33,588 nt of DNA from JAVBMO01 sp031552355 (GCA_031552355.1 JAVBMO010000153.1:1-33588), one strand, 5' to 3'. Counted from the stretch's first letter, positions 15,841-23,302 are shown. Program-made: numbers and translations. Notes: generated by a model from the letters alone, not told the origin.

Positions 15841-16728
15841 ATGAAAAAATACAGTTTCCTTTTATTCTTGTTGATAATTCCTTTTGAATTTTGTGCTCAA
15901 ACCTTCAATGTGAATGGCATTAATTATCAACTACGAGAAAACAAAATCGAAGTTGAAGTAACTTTCGACACAATTAATAAGTATCAAGGCCATATTACAA
16001 TTCCCAATTCAATCCAATGGCAAGGGAAAACGTATAAAGTTACAGCGTTAGGGATTTCTGCATTCAAAGATTGTTCAAAGCTTACTTCCGTAAACCTTCC
16101 TGAGGGATTAAAAAGTATAGGCAATAGGGCTTTTGCCAATTGTACGAATCTTGCATCTATTTCTATTCCAAAAAGTGTTACAAAAATAGGGGCACTTGCT
16201 TTTGATAATTGCTCCAAACTTTCCACCATTAACCTTTCTAAAAATATCGTACACATTGATATGAATGCTTTTGATAATCAAAAAATATACGATTATACAA
16301 ATCTTCCTGATAGAATGGCTGTTATATATGATACTTCTCGAATTACTCCATGGTTTAAAAATCAACCTGATGGACTTATATACATTGGAAAAGTTCTTTA
16401 CGTTTGGAAAGGAGAAATGCCAAAAAATACAAAAGTTATTGTTGAAAATGGAACGACCCTTGTTGCAGACGAAGCATTTAAAAATTGCATAGGATTAACT
16501 TTTATCAAAATTCCTGAAAGCGTTACCAAAATTGGTTTCAAAGCTTTTTTCGATTGTACAAATTTAAAAGATATTTTCACGAAAAATCCGATACCTGCAA
16601 AATGTGATGAAGATTGCTTTTCTGACAAATTTATAAAAACCTGTACGTTGCATGTTCCCAAAGGGAGCAAAGCTAAATACCAACAAGCTGAGGGCTGGAA
16701 AAAGTTTTCAAATATTGTTGAAGAATAA
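15841..16728 (+). CDS. Secreted BspA-type leucine-rich repeat protein
   Basis: A 295-residue protein with a Sec signal peptide (about 1-20, ending FCAQ) and several LRR_5 (BspA-type) repeats of about 23 residues. Visible units include LGISAFKDCSKLTSVNLPEG, IGNRAFANCTNLASISIPKS and IGALAFDNCSKLSTINL, then a further pair after residue 200 (VADEAFKNCIGLTFIKIPES). Such proteins are surface or periplasmic and often take part in adhesion or protein binding; the ligand is unknown. The C-terminal KGSKAKYQQAEGWKKFSNI segment is the usual last element of these proteins in Bacteroidota. No type IX secretion sorting domain is seen. The next gene starts 3-12 bp after the stop, which suggests co-transcription. 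Confidence 0.85.
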   Translation: MKKYSFLLFLLIIPFEFCAQTFNVNGINYQLRENKIEVEVTFDTINKYQGHITIPNSIQWQGKTYKVTALGISAFKDCSKLTSVNLPEGLKSIGNRAFANCTNLASISIPKSVTKIGALAFDNCSKLSTINLSKNIVHIDMNAFDNQKIYDYTNLPDRMAVIYDTSRITPWFKNQPDGLIYIGKVLYVWKGEMPKNTKVIVENGTTLVADEAFKNCIGLTFIKIPESVTKIGFKAFFDCTNLKDIFTKNPIPAKCDEDCFSDKFIKTCTLHVPKGSKAKYQQAEGWKKFSNIVEE

Positions 16729-16740
16729 ACTTTGAAAAAA

Positions 16741-17319
16741 ATGAAAGAAAAAGAACTTCGAAAAATTGCCCGTCAAAAAATACGGGAAGGGAAAAATTCG
16801 CAGCAAGCTTTTGAGGAAATTGTATCTGAATTTCCATCAGAAAAGGTGTTGGGTATTGCAGATATTGTCAAAGAGATTCCGACTCTTAAAACAAGGCGGA
16901 AATTGAAAAAATGGACAAATCTTTTTATTTGTCTCTTTTCAGCCACTTTCGGATATGCTATCTTTTTAAAATTTTCTTCTTTCATAGAGAATAAAGACTC
17001 TTATTGGGACTTCTTTTTTCTAATTCTATTAACAATATTCCTTGCTTTCCTAATTTGGGGCACTCTGACGTATTATAGACATGCTTATCAAGTGGCAGCC
17101 GGCATGACTTTTGTTTATTCTAATATTTTGTGGGATAGCCTTTTGTCCAAAGATTTTTCTTTTTCCCCTTTTATTTGGTTTGTTATTGCAGGAATTATTC
17201 TCATTGGCGGATTCATTTTTCATAGAAAATTAACGTCAAATTACACAGTCGAAAAAGAAGAATATGTTAATGAAGAGGGGTTTACAAGATTAAAAAACAG
17301 AATTATTTTTAACGACTAA
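16741..17319 (+). CDS. Hypothetical membrane protein
   Basis: I do not recognise this family. The 192 residues begin with a basic, helical cytoplasmic part (1-57, rich in Lys/Arg/Glu) followed by about three to four hydrophobic segments (about 58-80, 87-110, 115-133 and 142-163). They end with a hydrophilic tail of about 28 residues. A TTG at 16732 in the same frame is a possible earlier start; the ATG at 16741 is preferred. It follows the BspA-like gene almost directly, so the two are probably co-expressed, and it is the last intact gene before a stretch of gene remnants. Confidence 0.6.
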   Translation: MKEKELRKIARQKIREGKNSQQAFEEIVSEFPSEKVLGIADIVKEIPTLKTRRKLKKWTNLFICLFSATFGYAIFLKFSSFIENKDSYWDFFFLILLTIFLAFLIWGTLTYYRHAYQVAAGMTFVYSNILWDSLLSKDFSFSPFIWFVIAGIILIGGFIFHRKLTSNYTVEKEEYVNEEGFTRLKNRIIFND

Positions 17320-17322
17320 AAC

Positions 17323-17436
17323 ATGAGTAATATCAAGCTTTTTGAAAGCAAACAGATTAGAACTGTTTGGGACGAAATTCAAAAAAAATGGTTTTTTTCT
17401 ATCCAGGATGTGGTTGAAATTTTAACCATTGGGTAG
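17323..17436 (+). pseudogene. BRO-N / phage antirepressor N-terminal remnant
   Basis: Only 37 codons are open. The sequence MSNIKLFESKQIRTVWDE followed by KKWFFSIQDVVEILT is the start of the BRO-N (Bro/antirepressor) domain family found in prophages and accessory regions. Complete members run well past 150 residues; here a TAG follows at once after VEILTIG and no continuation is visible in any frame. It is best read as a decayed gene start. Confidence 0.7.
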
Positions 17437-17520
17437 ACGTCTCGGACAGTGCAGGCGGATACTGACAGGATATGATTGAACGTTCACTCAATCTAACATA
17501 ACGAATTGATTAAAGAAATG

Positions 17521-17528
17521 TATCTTTG
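17521..17528 (+). promoter_or_regulatory. -7 promoter element in front of the XRE remnant
   Basis: TATCTTTG is an exact TAnnTTTG match, 19 bp before the ATG at 17548. It may still drive the XRE remnant and the AlbA_2 gene behind it. No well-spaced -33 TTG was found. Confidence 0.45.
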
Positions 17529-17547
17529 CCGAAAATGTCAAGACAGA

Positions 17548-17673
17548 ATGAAATTTACAAAATGCATTAAACAATTCCGGGGAGAACAGCAAATGCCACA
17601 ACAACAATTAGCCGCAGCATTGGGAATTGACACAGCGGCTTATTGCAAAATTGAAAAGGCGAACAAGTTGTGA
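17548..17673 (+). pseudogene. Truncated XRE-family helix-turn-helix regulator
   Basis: The 41 codons read as the start of a Cro/C1-type DNA-binding domain: IKQFRGEQQMPQQQLAAALG followed by IDTAAYCKIEKANKL, then TGA. The helix-turn-helix core is present (QQQLAAALGIDTAAYCKIE). The fourth and fifth helices and any further domain are missing. Proteins with this start often act as controllers beside restriction-modification or other accessory genes, but no methyltransferase is left here. It may be a pseudogene or a minimal expressed peptide. Confidence 0.6.
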
Positions 17674-17713
17674 TTATTGCCGATATAAGATATAAGAGAA
17701 CAATTCATTAACC

Positions 17714-19030
17714 ATGCCCGAACAACAAAACATAGAATACAAATCCATTTGGAAAGACGAATACCTGAAATGGATATGTGGCTTTGCCAATGCACAAGGG
17801 GGTACGCTTGTTATCGGAAAAGACGACAACGGCAATGTAGTTGGCGTGAAAAATGCAGACAAATTATTGGAAGATTTGCCTAATAAAATCACGACCATTT
17901 TGGGCATTGTTGCCGATGTAAACCTGCACGAGACACAACAAGGCAATTATATCGAAATCGTAGTAGAACCGCAACCCAATCCTGTAAATTACAAAGGCGA
18001 GTATCATTTTCGTAGCGGAGCCACCAAACAGGAATTGAAAGGCGCGGCTTTGGATAAATTTTTGTTACAAAAATATGGTAAGAAATGGGATGGCGTAACT
18101 GTTCCCAATGTTCGAATATCGGAACTAAAGCAAGAAACTTTTGAATTATTCAAAGAAAAAGGCATTGACAGCAAACGCCTTGACGAAAAAAGCCGCAAAG
18201 CAACGCCAGAACAATTACTCAACAACTTGAAATTGATCGACAACGGACATTTGAAAAGGGCGGCATTACTTCTTTTCCATCCCGACCCTGAAAAATTTGT
18301 AACAGGCGCATACATCAAAATCGGGTTTTTCCGTTCCGAAAGTGATTTGCAATTTCAAGACGATATACACGGCAACTTGTTTGAGCAGATTGAAAAAACA
18401 ATGGATTTGCTTTTGACAAAATACACACGGGCGTTAATCAGCTACAAAGGTTTGTCGCGTATCGAAACGTATGAATATCCCGAAGCAGCCCTGCGCGAGG
18501 CCTTGTTGAATGCCGTTGCACATAAAGATTATGCAGGTTGTACGCCCATTCAAATTCGTGTTTACAGCGATAGAATAAAAATTTGGAACGAAGGACATCT
18601 TCCCCAAAACTGGACTGTCCAAAATCTTTTACAGGAACATTCATCCCGTCCGTACAACCCGGATATTGCCAACGCTTTTTTTCGCAGTGGATATGTAGAA
18701 TCGTGGGGGCGAGGCATTGAAAAAATCACCGAACAATGTATAGAAGCAGGATTGCCTATTCCATTAATTACCAACGAAGGTTCTGATTTTTGGATTATTT
18801 TCAGAAAAGATATTTACGATAAAGAAAATTTGATCGACAAAGGCTTAAACGAAAGGCAAATTGACGCTCTGTTGTTTTTCAAAGCGAAAAAGGAAATAAC
18901 AAGTTCCGAATATGCACAGAAATACAGTATTTCAGACAGAACTGCAAGACGAGACTTGTCCGAATTAGTTGAAAAAGGATTGCTTAAAAATGAGGGAGAT
19001 ACAAACTTGTCGAAATATATTTTTGCTTAG
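17714..19030 (+). CDS. AlbA_2 / ATPase-domain transcriptional regulator (COG2865 type)
   Basis: A 438-residue protein with an N-terminal AlbA_2 (Schlafen-AlbA) domain (EYKSIWKDEYLKWICGFANA, then GGTLVIGKDDNGNVVG, about 8-45; FRSGATKQEL about 98-107). A central HATPase_c_4-like domain follows (REALLNAVAHKDY with Asn266, and ESWGRGIEKI about 329-338). The C-terminal winged helix (about 370-438) shows ISDRTARRDLSELVEKGLL. Such genes are common in Bacteroidota accessory regions and are annotated as ATP-binding regulators; some Schlafen-AlbA proteins are linked to defence. The frame is intact, unlike both its upstream neighbours. Its stop TAG is followed immediately by an 11-bp triplicate repeat. 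Confidence 0.85.
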   Translation: MPEQQNIEYKSIWKDEYLKWICGFANAQGGTLVIGKDDNGNVVGVKNADKLLEDLPNKITTILGIVADVNLHETQQGNYIEIVVEPQPNPVNYKGEYHFRSGATKQELKGAALDKFLLQKYGKKWDGVTVPNVRISELKQETFELFKEKGIDSKRLDEKSRKATPEQLLNNLKLIDNGHLKRAALLLFHPDPEKFVTGAYIKIGFFRSESDLQFQDDIHGNLFEQIEKTMDLLLTKYTRALISYKGLSRIETYEYPEAALREALLNAVAHKDYAGCTPIQIRVYSDRIKIWNEGHLPQNWTVQNLLQEHSSRPYNPDIANAFFRSGYVESWGRGIEKITEQCIEAGLPIPLITNEGSDFWIIFRKDIYDKENLIDKGLNERQIDALLFFKAKKEITSSEYAQKYSISDRTARRDLSELVEKGLLKNEGDTNLSKYIFA

Positions 19031-19063
19031 ATGTCCGAAGAATGTCCGAAGAATGTCCGAAGT
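19031..19063 (+). repeat. 11-bp tandem repeat, three units
   Basis: ATGTCCGAAGA occurs at 19031-19041 and 19042-19052, and ATGTCCGAAGT at 19053-19063, directly after the stop codon of the AlbA_2 gene. The unit is not a multiple of three, so copy-number change would shift any frame running through it. Confidence 0.85.
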
Positions 19064-19123
19064 TGCCGAATAAAATAGCGAAATAGAATTTGACAAAAAA
19101 CACTTACACAAACAAAAACAGAA

Positions 19124-19294
19124 AAGACCAGTACCCAACTCACGGGCCTACCGTTTGCCTTGGGGAATATTGAAGTAATGAAAAGCAAGCCTAAAATTTA
19201 AACAGTTACTTTGAAGAATAGAACCAAAGAAAAAGTGATTTCCAGCGAAAACTATTTGTTACTAAGTGAACAGGAAAAGAAAAAGCTGAAATAA
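19124..19294 (+). pseudogene. Unidentified gene scrap
   Basis: This stretch reads as a protein-like frame with one internal TAA. TGLPFALGNIEVMKSKPKI comes before the stop, and TVTLKNRTKEKV followed by ISSENYLLLSEQEKKKLK runs to a final TAA. There is no start context. I do not recognise the family. The composition suggests the 3' end of a decayed gene, but a chance open frame cannot be excluded. Confidence 0.25.
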
Positions 19295-19320
19295 AATTGT
19301 ACGTTTTCAAAAGAATTATC

Positions 19321-20409
19321 ATGTCAAAAACAAACATCTCACAAATAGATACCATAGCTCAAAAAGTATTTTCAAATCAAAGGATTACCCCTGAAGAAGG
19401 CGTTTTTCTGTTCGAAAATGCAGAAATCCCTTATTTGGGAATTTTGGCCAACCTTGCCAATGAACGGGTAAACGGCAAACAAGTCTATTTCAACAAAAAT
19501 GCCCACATTGAACCGACGAATATCTGTATCAACAAATGCCGTTTCTGCGCCTACTCGCGCGAAAAAGGACAGGAAGGTGGCTGGGAACTCAGTTTGCCCG
19601 AAATTCAAAAACGGCTCAAAGATTTACCCGAAAACATTACCGAAATCCATATTGTGGGCGGCATTCACCCCGACAGGGATTTGAATTACTATTGCCAACT
19701 GATTGAAATGGTAAAACAGGTGTTGCCCAAAGTTTGTGTAAAGGCTTTTACGGCGCCGGAAATTGAATATATGATTTCAAAAGCCGGTTTGAGTTTGGAA
19801 GACGGTATCCGAAAACTGAAACAAGCCGGATTGGAAGCCGTTCCGGGTGGGGGTGCCGAAATCTTCGACGAAAAACTTCGCGCCGAAATCTGTCCCGAGA
19901 AAACAAGTTCCGAAAATTGGCTGAAAATCCATGAAACTTTACACAAAGAGGGAATCCCTTCAAATGCTACAATACTTTACGGACACAGAGAAACATACAC
20001 CCAACGTATCGACCATTTAAACCGTTTGCGTTTGTTGCAAGACCAAACCCATGGCTTCAATGCTTTTATTCCGCTGAAATTCCGGAACGAAAACAGCGCC
20101 ATGTCCGACATCAAGGAAGTTTCAATTATCGAAGACCTGAAAATGTATGCCATTACACGCATTTTCCTTGATAATGTCCCCCATTTGAAAGCCTATTGGC
20201 CTTCGGTAGGGAAATCATTCGCCCAATTGGCATTGAGTTTTGGTGTCGATGATTTGGATGGCACCATCAACGATTCTACCAAAATTTATTCCATGGCCGG
20301 CGCCGAAGACACCAATCCCTGCATGACCGAACAGGAAATGAATGAGCTTATTCATGAGGCCGGAAAAACACCTGTGGAACGCGATTCACAGTACAGAATT
20401 TTAAAATAA
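19321..20409 (+). CDS. mqnE: Aminofutalosine synthase MqnE (radical SAM)
   Basis: MqnE is the radical SAM enzyme of the futalosine route to menaquinone; it joins the MqnA product to the adenosyl radical from SAM, giving aminofutalosine. The 362 residues hold the cluster motif Cys69-x3-Cys73-x2-Cys76 in CINKCRFCAYSR, a GGIHPD motif (about 112-117), AVPGGGAEIFD and, near the C terminus, IYSMAGAEDTNPCM. The last is characteristic of MqnE, as opposed to MqnC. The ATG at 19321 is chosen over an upstream in-frame TTG at 19297. No other mqn gene is in the window. The start lies just after the decayed islet. Confidence 0.9.
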   Translation: MSKTNISQIDTIAQKVFSNQRITPEEGVFLFENAEIPYLGILANLANERVNGKQVYFNKNAHIEPTNICINKCRFCAYSREKGQEGGWELSLPEIQKRLKDLPENITEIHIVGGIHPDRDLNYYCQLIEMVKQVLPKVCVKAFTAPEIEYMISKAGLSLEDGIRKLKQAGLEAVPGGGAEIFDEKLRAEICPEKTSSENWLKIHETLHKEGIPSNATILYGHRETYTQRIDHLNRLRLLQDQTHGFNAFIPLKFRNENSAMSDIKEVSIIEDLKMYAITRIFLDNVPHLKAYWPSVGKSFAQLALSFGVDDLDGTINDSTKIYSMAGAEDTNPCMTEQEMNELIHEAGKTPVERDSQYRILK

Positions 20410-20461
20410 AATTGAACCATCTTTTAATCCTACTTGTTTTAACCTTAAAATCTACTTTATT

Positions 20462-20968
20462 ATGAAAAAAATCGTTTTGTCTGCCTTTGTCTTAGCTTTC
20501 AGTTTCATTTCCTGCAAATCGAACGGAAAGTTTCCTACCGAACAACAACAAACCTCTCAAAAAACAACAACTTCTGTTGAATTCAAATCTCTTTCGGGTT
20601 ATTTTGCCAGAAACACTTTTGTGGCTGCAAAAGACGTAAATCTATTGCTGCTGAATACACTAGAAAATTTTGATTCTGTTTTAGGCATAGCCAAAACCAT
20701 GAATAACAAAATCAATAAGCCTGATTTCGAAAATACACTCCCTTTGGCAATTATCCTGAAACCTACCGATAAGCAAACCCAACTGTCCATTGACAAAGTT
20801 TCTTCAGAAAACAATATTTTGCGCATTGATGCCAAATTGGAACAAGGCGAAAAACAATCCTATACAATGGTTCCCACCCTTGTTTTTTCAGTGCCAAAAG
20901 CTGCTGATACAAAAGAAATTCAATTATTTATAAATGGCACTCAAACAGAAACGTTGCATTTGAAATAA
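20462..20968 (+). CDS. Hypothetical lipoprotein
   Basis: A 168-residue protein that I do not recognise beyond its export signal. The N terminus is a lipoprotein signal peptide, MKKIVLSAFVLAFSFISCKS, with the lipid-bearing Cys at residue 19. A Gln/Thr-rich linker follows (about 25-38), then a compact domain with predicted beta strands, ending in KEIQLFINGTQTETLHLK. Lipid anchoring on the periplasmic side or the surface is the only safe inference. It stands 52 bp after mqnE and 24 bp before the thiamine-binding-protein gene. Confidence 0.7.
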   Translation: MKKIVLSAFVLAFSFISCKSNGKFPTEQQQTSQKTTTSVEFKSLSGYFARNTFVAAKDVNLLLLNTLENFDSVLGIAKTMNNKINKPDFENTLPLAIILKPTDKQTQLSIDKVSSENNILRIDAKLEQGEKQSYTMVPTLVFSVPKAADTKEIQLFINGTQTETLHLK

Positions 20969-20992
20969 ATAAACTTTAAAACACTAAGCCTT

Positions 20993-21289
20993 ATGTCTGT
21001 ATTAATTGAATATGCGATGTTTCCTACCGATAAAGGAATCAGCGTAAGCCAATATGTGGCTCGGATTATTAAACTGTTGGAAGCTGAAAAAGTCAATTAC
21101 CAACTAACGCCCATGGGCACCATTGCCGAAACCGATACCTTGGAAGGCGCCCTGTCCATTGTTCAAAAATCCTATGAGCAGCTTTCCCCCGACTGCGACA
21201 GAGTTTATTCTACCATCAAACTCGACATTAAAAAACATGGCGAAAAAATGATGCAACAGAAAGTGGAATCGGTAAAGAGTAAGTTGTAA
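20993..21289 (+). CDS. MTH1187-family thiamine-binding protein
   Basis: A 98-residue cytoplasmic protein of the MTH1187/YkoF-like (DUF77) family, a small ferredoxin-like fold. Members bind thiamine or related compounds, though the physiological role is unsettled. Family features visible are the N-terminal strand VLIEYAMFPTDKG, the central YQLTPMGTIAETDTLEGAL and the C-terminal RVYSTIKLDIKK. Length is normal. It probably shares a transcript with the lipoprotein gene. Confidence 0.88.
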   Translation: MSVLIEYAMFPTDKGISVSQYVARIIKLLEAEKVNYQLTPMGTIAETDTLEGALSIVQKSYEQLSPDCDRVYSTIKLDIKKHGEKMMQQKVESVKSKL

Positions 21290-21532
21290 AGGATATTTTG
21301 ATAACGGGAAATAACATCCGATTCTCTAAGCAATATTTAAGGATTCAAAAGGAATAACTATGAATTTCACTTTAGATAATGGGATAGAGGATTTCATTAT
21401 CTATAAACAATTTGATGATATAACCCTGATAAATAAAATCTTTTTTTGCAAAAAAGCTTTGTTATTCCAAAAAAAAAGTGGAAATTTGCAAACCGTTTTA
21501 GAAATTTTTTCACTCAAAACCAAGGAAAAACG

Positions 21533-21772
21533 ATGTCAAGAATTTGTGAAATTACAGGAAAAAAAGTACTTGTAGGAAACAGTGTATCCCACTCAAATAT
21601 AAAAACAAAACGCAGATTTTATCCAAATTTGCAAACCAAAAAATTCTACATTCCTGAAGAAGATTTGTGGATTACATTGAAAGTTTCTGCAAAAGGAATC
21701 CGTACTATCAGCAAAATTGGCGTATTGAATGCCATTAAAAAAGCGGTAGAAAAAGGACATATTGAATTGTAA
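21533..21772 (+). CDS. rpmB: 50S ribosomal protein L28
   Basis: Ribosomal protein bL28, 79 residues, starting MSRICEITGKKVLVGNSVSHS and containing the family signatures TKRRFYPNLQTKKF and TLKVSAKGIRTISKIG. The frame is open further upstream, but the ATG at 21533 is the family start. In many Bacteroidota, rpmB is followed by rpmG (L33); here the next gene is rpsU. Confidence 0.97.
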   Translation: MSRICEITGKKVLVGNSVSHSNIKTKRRFYPNLQTKKFYIPEEDLWITLKVSAKGIRTISKIGVLNAIKKAVEKGHIEL

Positions 21773-21835
21773 GAATACATATTTGTATTTATAATAAATT
21801 AAATGTTTAATCTCTAAAAGAAAGAGGTATTAATT

Positions 21836-22033
21836 ATGATTATTATCCCTGTAAAAGAAGGCGAAAATATTGATCGTGCTTTGAAAAAATTGAAAAGAAA
21901 GTTTGAAAAAACCGGAGTAGTTCGTGAAGTAAGAGAACGTCAAAAATTCACAAAACCTTCAGTAAAAGCAAGGGACAAAAAGTTAAAAGCTATTTATATT
22001 CAAGGTCTTCAACATGAATTGATGAATAAATAG
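21836..22033 (+). CDS. rpsU: 30S ribosomal protein S21
   Basis: Ribosomal protein bS21, 65 residues, starting MIIIPVKEGENIDRALKKLKRKFEKTG with the typical basic middle. It ends YIQGLQHELMNK. In Bacteroidia, bS21 (with bS6 and bS18) covers the 3' end of 16S rRNA, so that the anti-Shine-Dalgarno sequence is hidden. Upstream, AAAGAGGT (21821-21828) gives a recognisable Shine-Dalgarno element 7-8 nt before the ATG, which fits a proposed autoregulation of this gene. A strong terminator follows 26 bp downstream. Confidence 0.97.
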   Translation: MIIIPVKEGENIDRALKKLKRKFEKTGVVREVRERQKFTKPSVKARDKKLKAIYIQGLQHELMNK

Positions 22034-22059
22034 TTTTACTTTTAGTAATTCATATTTGA

Positions 22060-22098
22060 GAGGATTTTGCAAAATACTTGCAAAATCCTCTTTTTTTT
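22060..22098 (+). terminator. Rho-independent terminator after rpsU
   Basis: A perfect 13-bp stem (22060-22072 with 22078-22090; arm GAGGATTTTGCAA) encloses the 5-nt loop AATAC and is followed by eight T residues (22091-22098). It should end most rpsU transcripts before xerC. Confidence 0.92.
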
Positions 22099-22112
22099 CG
22101 TATATTCGCATT

Positions 22113-23015
22113 ATGAAATTAGACTCTATTCCTTTTATTTCTTATCTGAAAGACGAAAAAAAATATTCGCCCTTAACAGTAAATGCTTATGAGTCTGATT
22201 TGAAAGAATTCTTTAGTTTCCTGAAAAAAATAGAAATCATAGAAATAGAAGAAATTGATTTGGCTGCCATTAGGGCATGGCAAGTTGAATTGAGTGAAAA
22301 CGGCAATTCCAATCGTTCTATTGCACGGAAAATAAGCAGCTTGAGGTCGTGGTTCAGATTCTTAAAGAAACAAGGTTTAGCTCTTGAAAATCCGTTAAAT
22401 AAAATTATTCTGCCGAAACAGTCCAAGAAATTACCGTCATTTTTGCAAGAATCCGAAATGGAAAATCTTTTTCACAAAATAGAATTTCCACAAGATTTTG
22501 AAGGTATGCGCGATAAATTGATTTTAAAAGTTTTATATGAAACGGGGATCCGGCGCGCAGAACTATTGAATTTAAAAGAATTGGACATAGATTTTGACCG
22601 GAATGAAATACGGGTTTTGGGAAAACGAAATAAAGAAAGAATTATTCCCATAAATGATACTTTAAAAGAAAATATTATTTTATATTTGCAAGAGAAACGT
22701 AGAATGAACTTTCAGGCAGATTTCTTGTTCATTACGAAAAAGGATAGGCCCATGTCAGCAAATTTGCTGACAAATATTGTAAAAACCTATTTGACAAATG
22801 TTTGCAGTTTAACAAAAAAAAGCCCTCATGTATTGCGGCATACTTTTGCAACCCATTTATTAAATAATGGAGCTGAAATAAATGCCATAAAAGAACTTTT
22901 GGGGCATTCCAGTTTAGCGGCAACACAGGTATACACACACAACACCATTGAAAAATTAAAAAATACGTATAACAATGCCCATCCAAGGGCTAAAAACAAA
23001 GGAGGTCATATATGA
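22113..23015 (+). CDS. xerC: Tyrosine recombinase XerC/XerD
   Basis: A 300-residue site-specific tyrosine recombinase of the kind that resolves chromosome dimers at dif. The N-terminal SAM-like core-binding domain covers about 1-90. The catalytic domain has Arg147 (ETGIRRAEL), His239-x2-Arg242 (SPHVLRHTF), His265 (LLGHSS) and the nucleophile Tyr274 (TQVYTHNT). Length is exactly that of XerC/D, and the place after rpsU and before hpf is the conserved Bacteroidota locus, so this is housekeeping and not an integrase of the islet upstream. Whether it corresponds to XerC or XerD is not decidable here. The start at 22113 is chosen because the longer frame would run through the terminator. Confidence 0.93.
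   Translation: MKLDSIPFISYLKDEKKYSPLTVNAYESDLKEFFSFLKKIEIIEIEEIDLAAIRAWQVELSENGNSNRSIARKISSLRSWFRFLKKQGLALENPLNKIILPKQSKKLPSFLQESEMENLFHKIEFPQDFEGMRDKLILKVLYETGIRRAELLNLKELDIDFDRNEIRVLGKRNKERIIPINDTLKENIILYLQEKRRMNFQADFLFITKKDRPMSANLLTNIVKTYLTNVCSLTKKSPHVLRHTFATHLLNNGAEINAIKELLGHSSLAATQVYTHNTIEKLKNTYNNAHPRAKNKGGHI
22998..23007 (+). promoter_or_regulatory. Strong Shine-Dalgarno sequence before hpf
   Basis: AAAGGAGGTC lies 4 nt before the hpf ATG, inside the end of xerC. This is an almost full complement of the canonical 16S 3' end. Bacteroidota genes normally lack such elements, so it stands out in this window. Confidence 0.75.
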
Positions 23016-23302
23016 ATATCACAATCAATGCTGTAAAATTCAAAACAGACGTAAAATTAGAAACTTTTATCAACGAAAAAGTAGGAAAGTTAGCAAAAAA
23101 CATTGATAACATACATGGGTGCGATGTTACATTGAAAGTAGAGAAGCCGGAAAGCGATAATAATAAAATCACAGAAATTCATTTGCACCTTCCGGGGCAA
23201 ACCCTGTTTGCCAGCAAACAAGCCGACAGTTTCGAAGAAGCAACTGCCGTATGTATTGATGCCTTAAAAACACAAATAGCCCGTTTTAAAGAAAAATATT
23301 AG
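23012..23302 (+). CDS. hpf: Ribosome hibernation promoting factor (short HPF / RaiA type)
   Basis: A 96-residue protein of the HPF/RaiA (S30EA) family, which binds the 30S decoding channel and stabilises idle ribosomes. It starts MNITINAVKFKTDVKLETFI and has the family pattern VGKLAKNIDNIHGCDVTLKVEK plus a basic C-terminal helix. The ATG overlaps the xerC stop by 4 nt (ATGA), which points to coupled translation, and an unusually complete Shine-Dalgarno element precedes it. A terminator follows 21 bp after the stop. Confidence 0.93.
   Translation: MNITINAVKFKTDVKLETFINEKVGKLAKNIDNIHGCDVTLKVEKPESDNNKITEIHLHLPGQTLFASKQADSFEEATAVCIDALKTQIARFKEKY

Noticed and set aside
21360..21575. 71-codon open frame before rpmB
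   Set aside because: It overlaps the first 43 bp of rpmB in another frame, has no family features, and lies in AT-rich leader sequence.
22056..22112. N-terminal extension of the XerC frame
   Set aside because: It would be translated through a strong terminator hairpin; the ATG at 22113 gives the normal XerC/D length.
22113..23015. XerC/D recombinase as the integrase of a mobile element
   Set aside because: Length, position between rpsU and hpf, and lack of neighbouring cargo genes all fit the housekeeping dimer-resolution recombinase.
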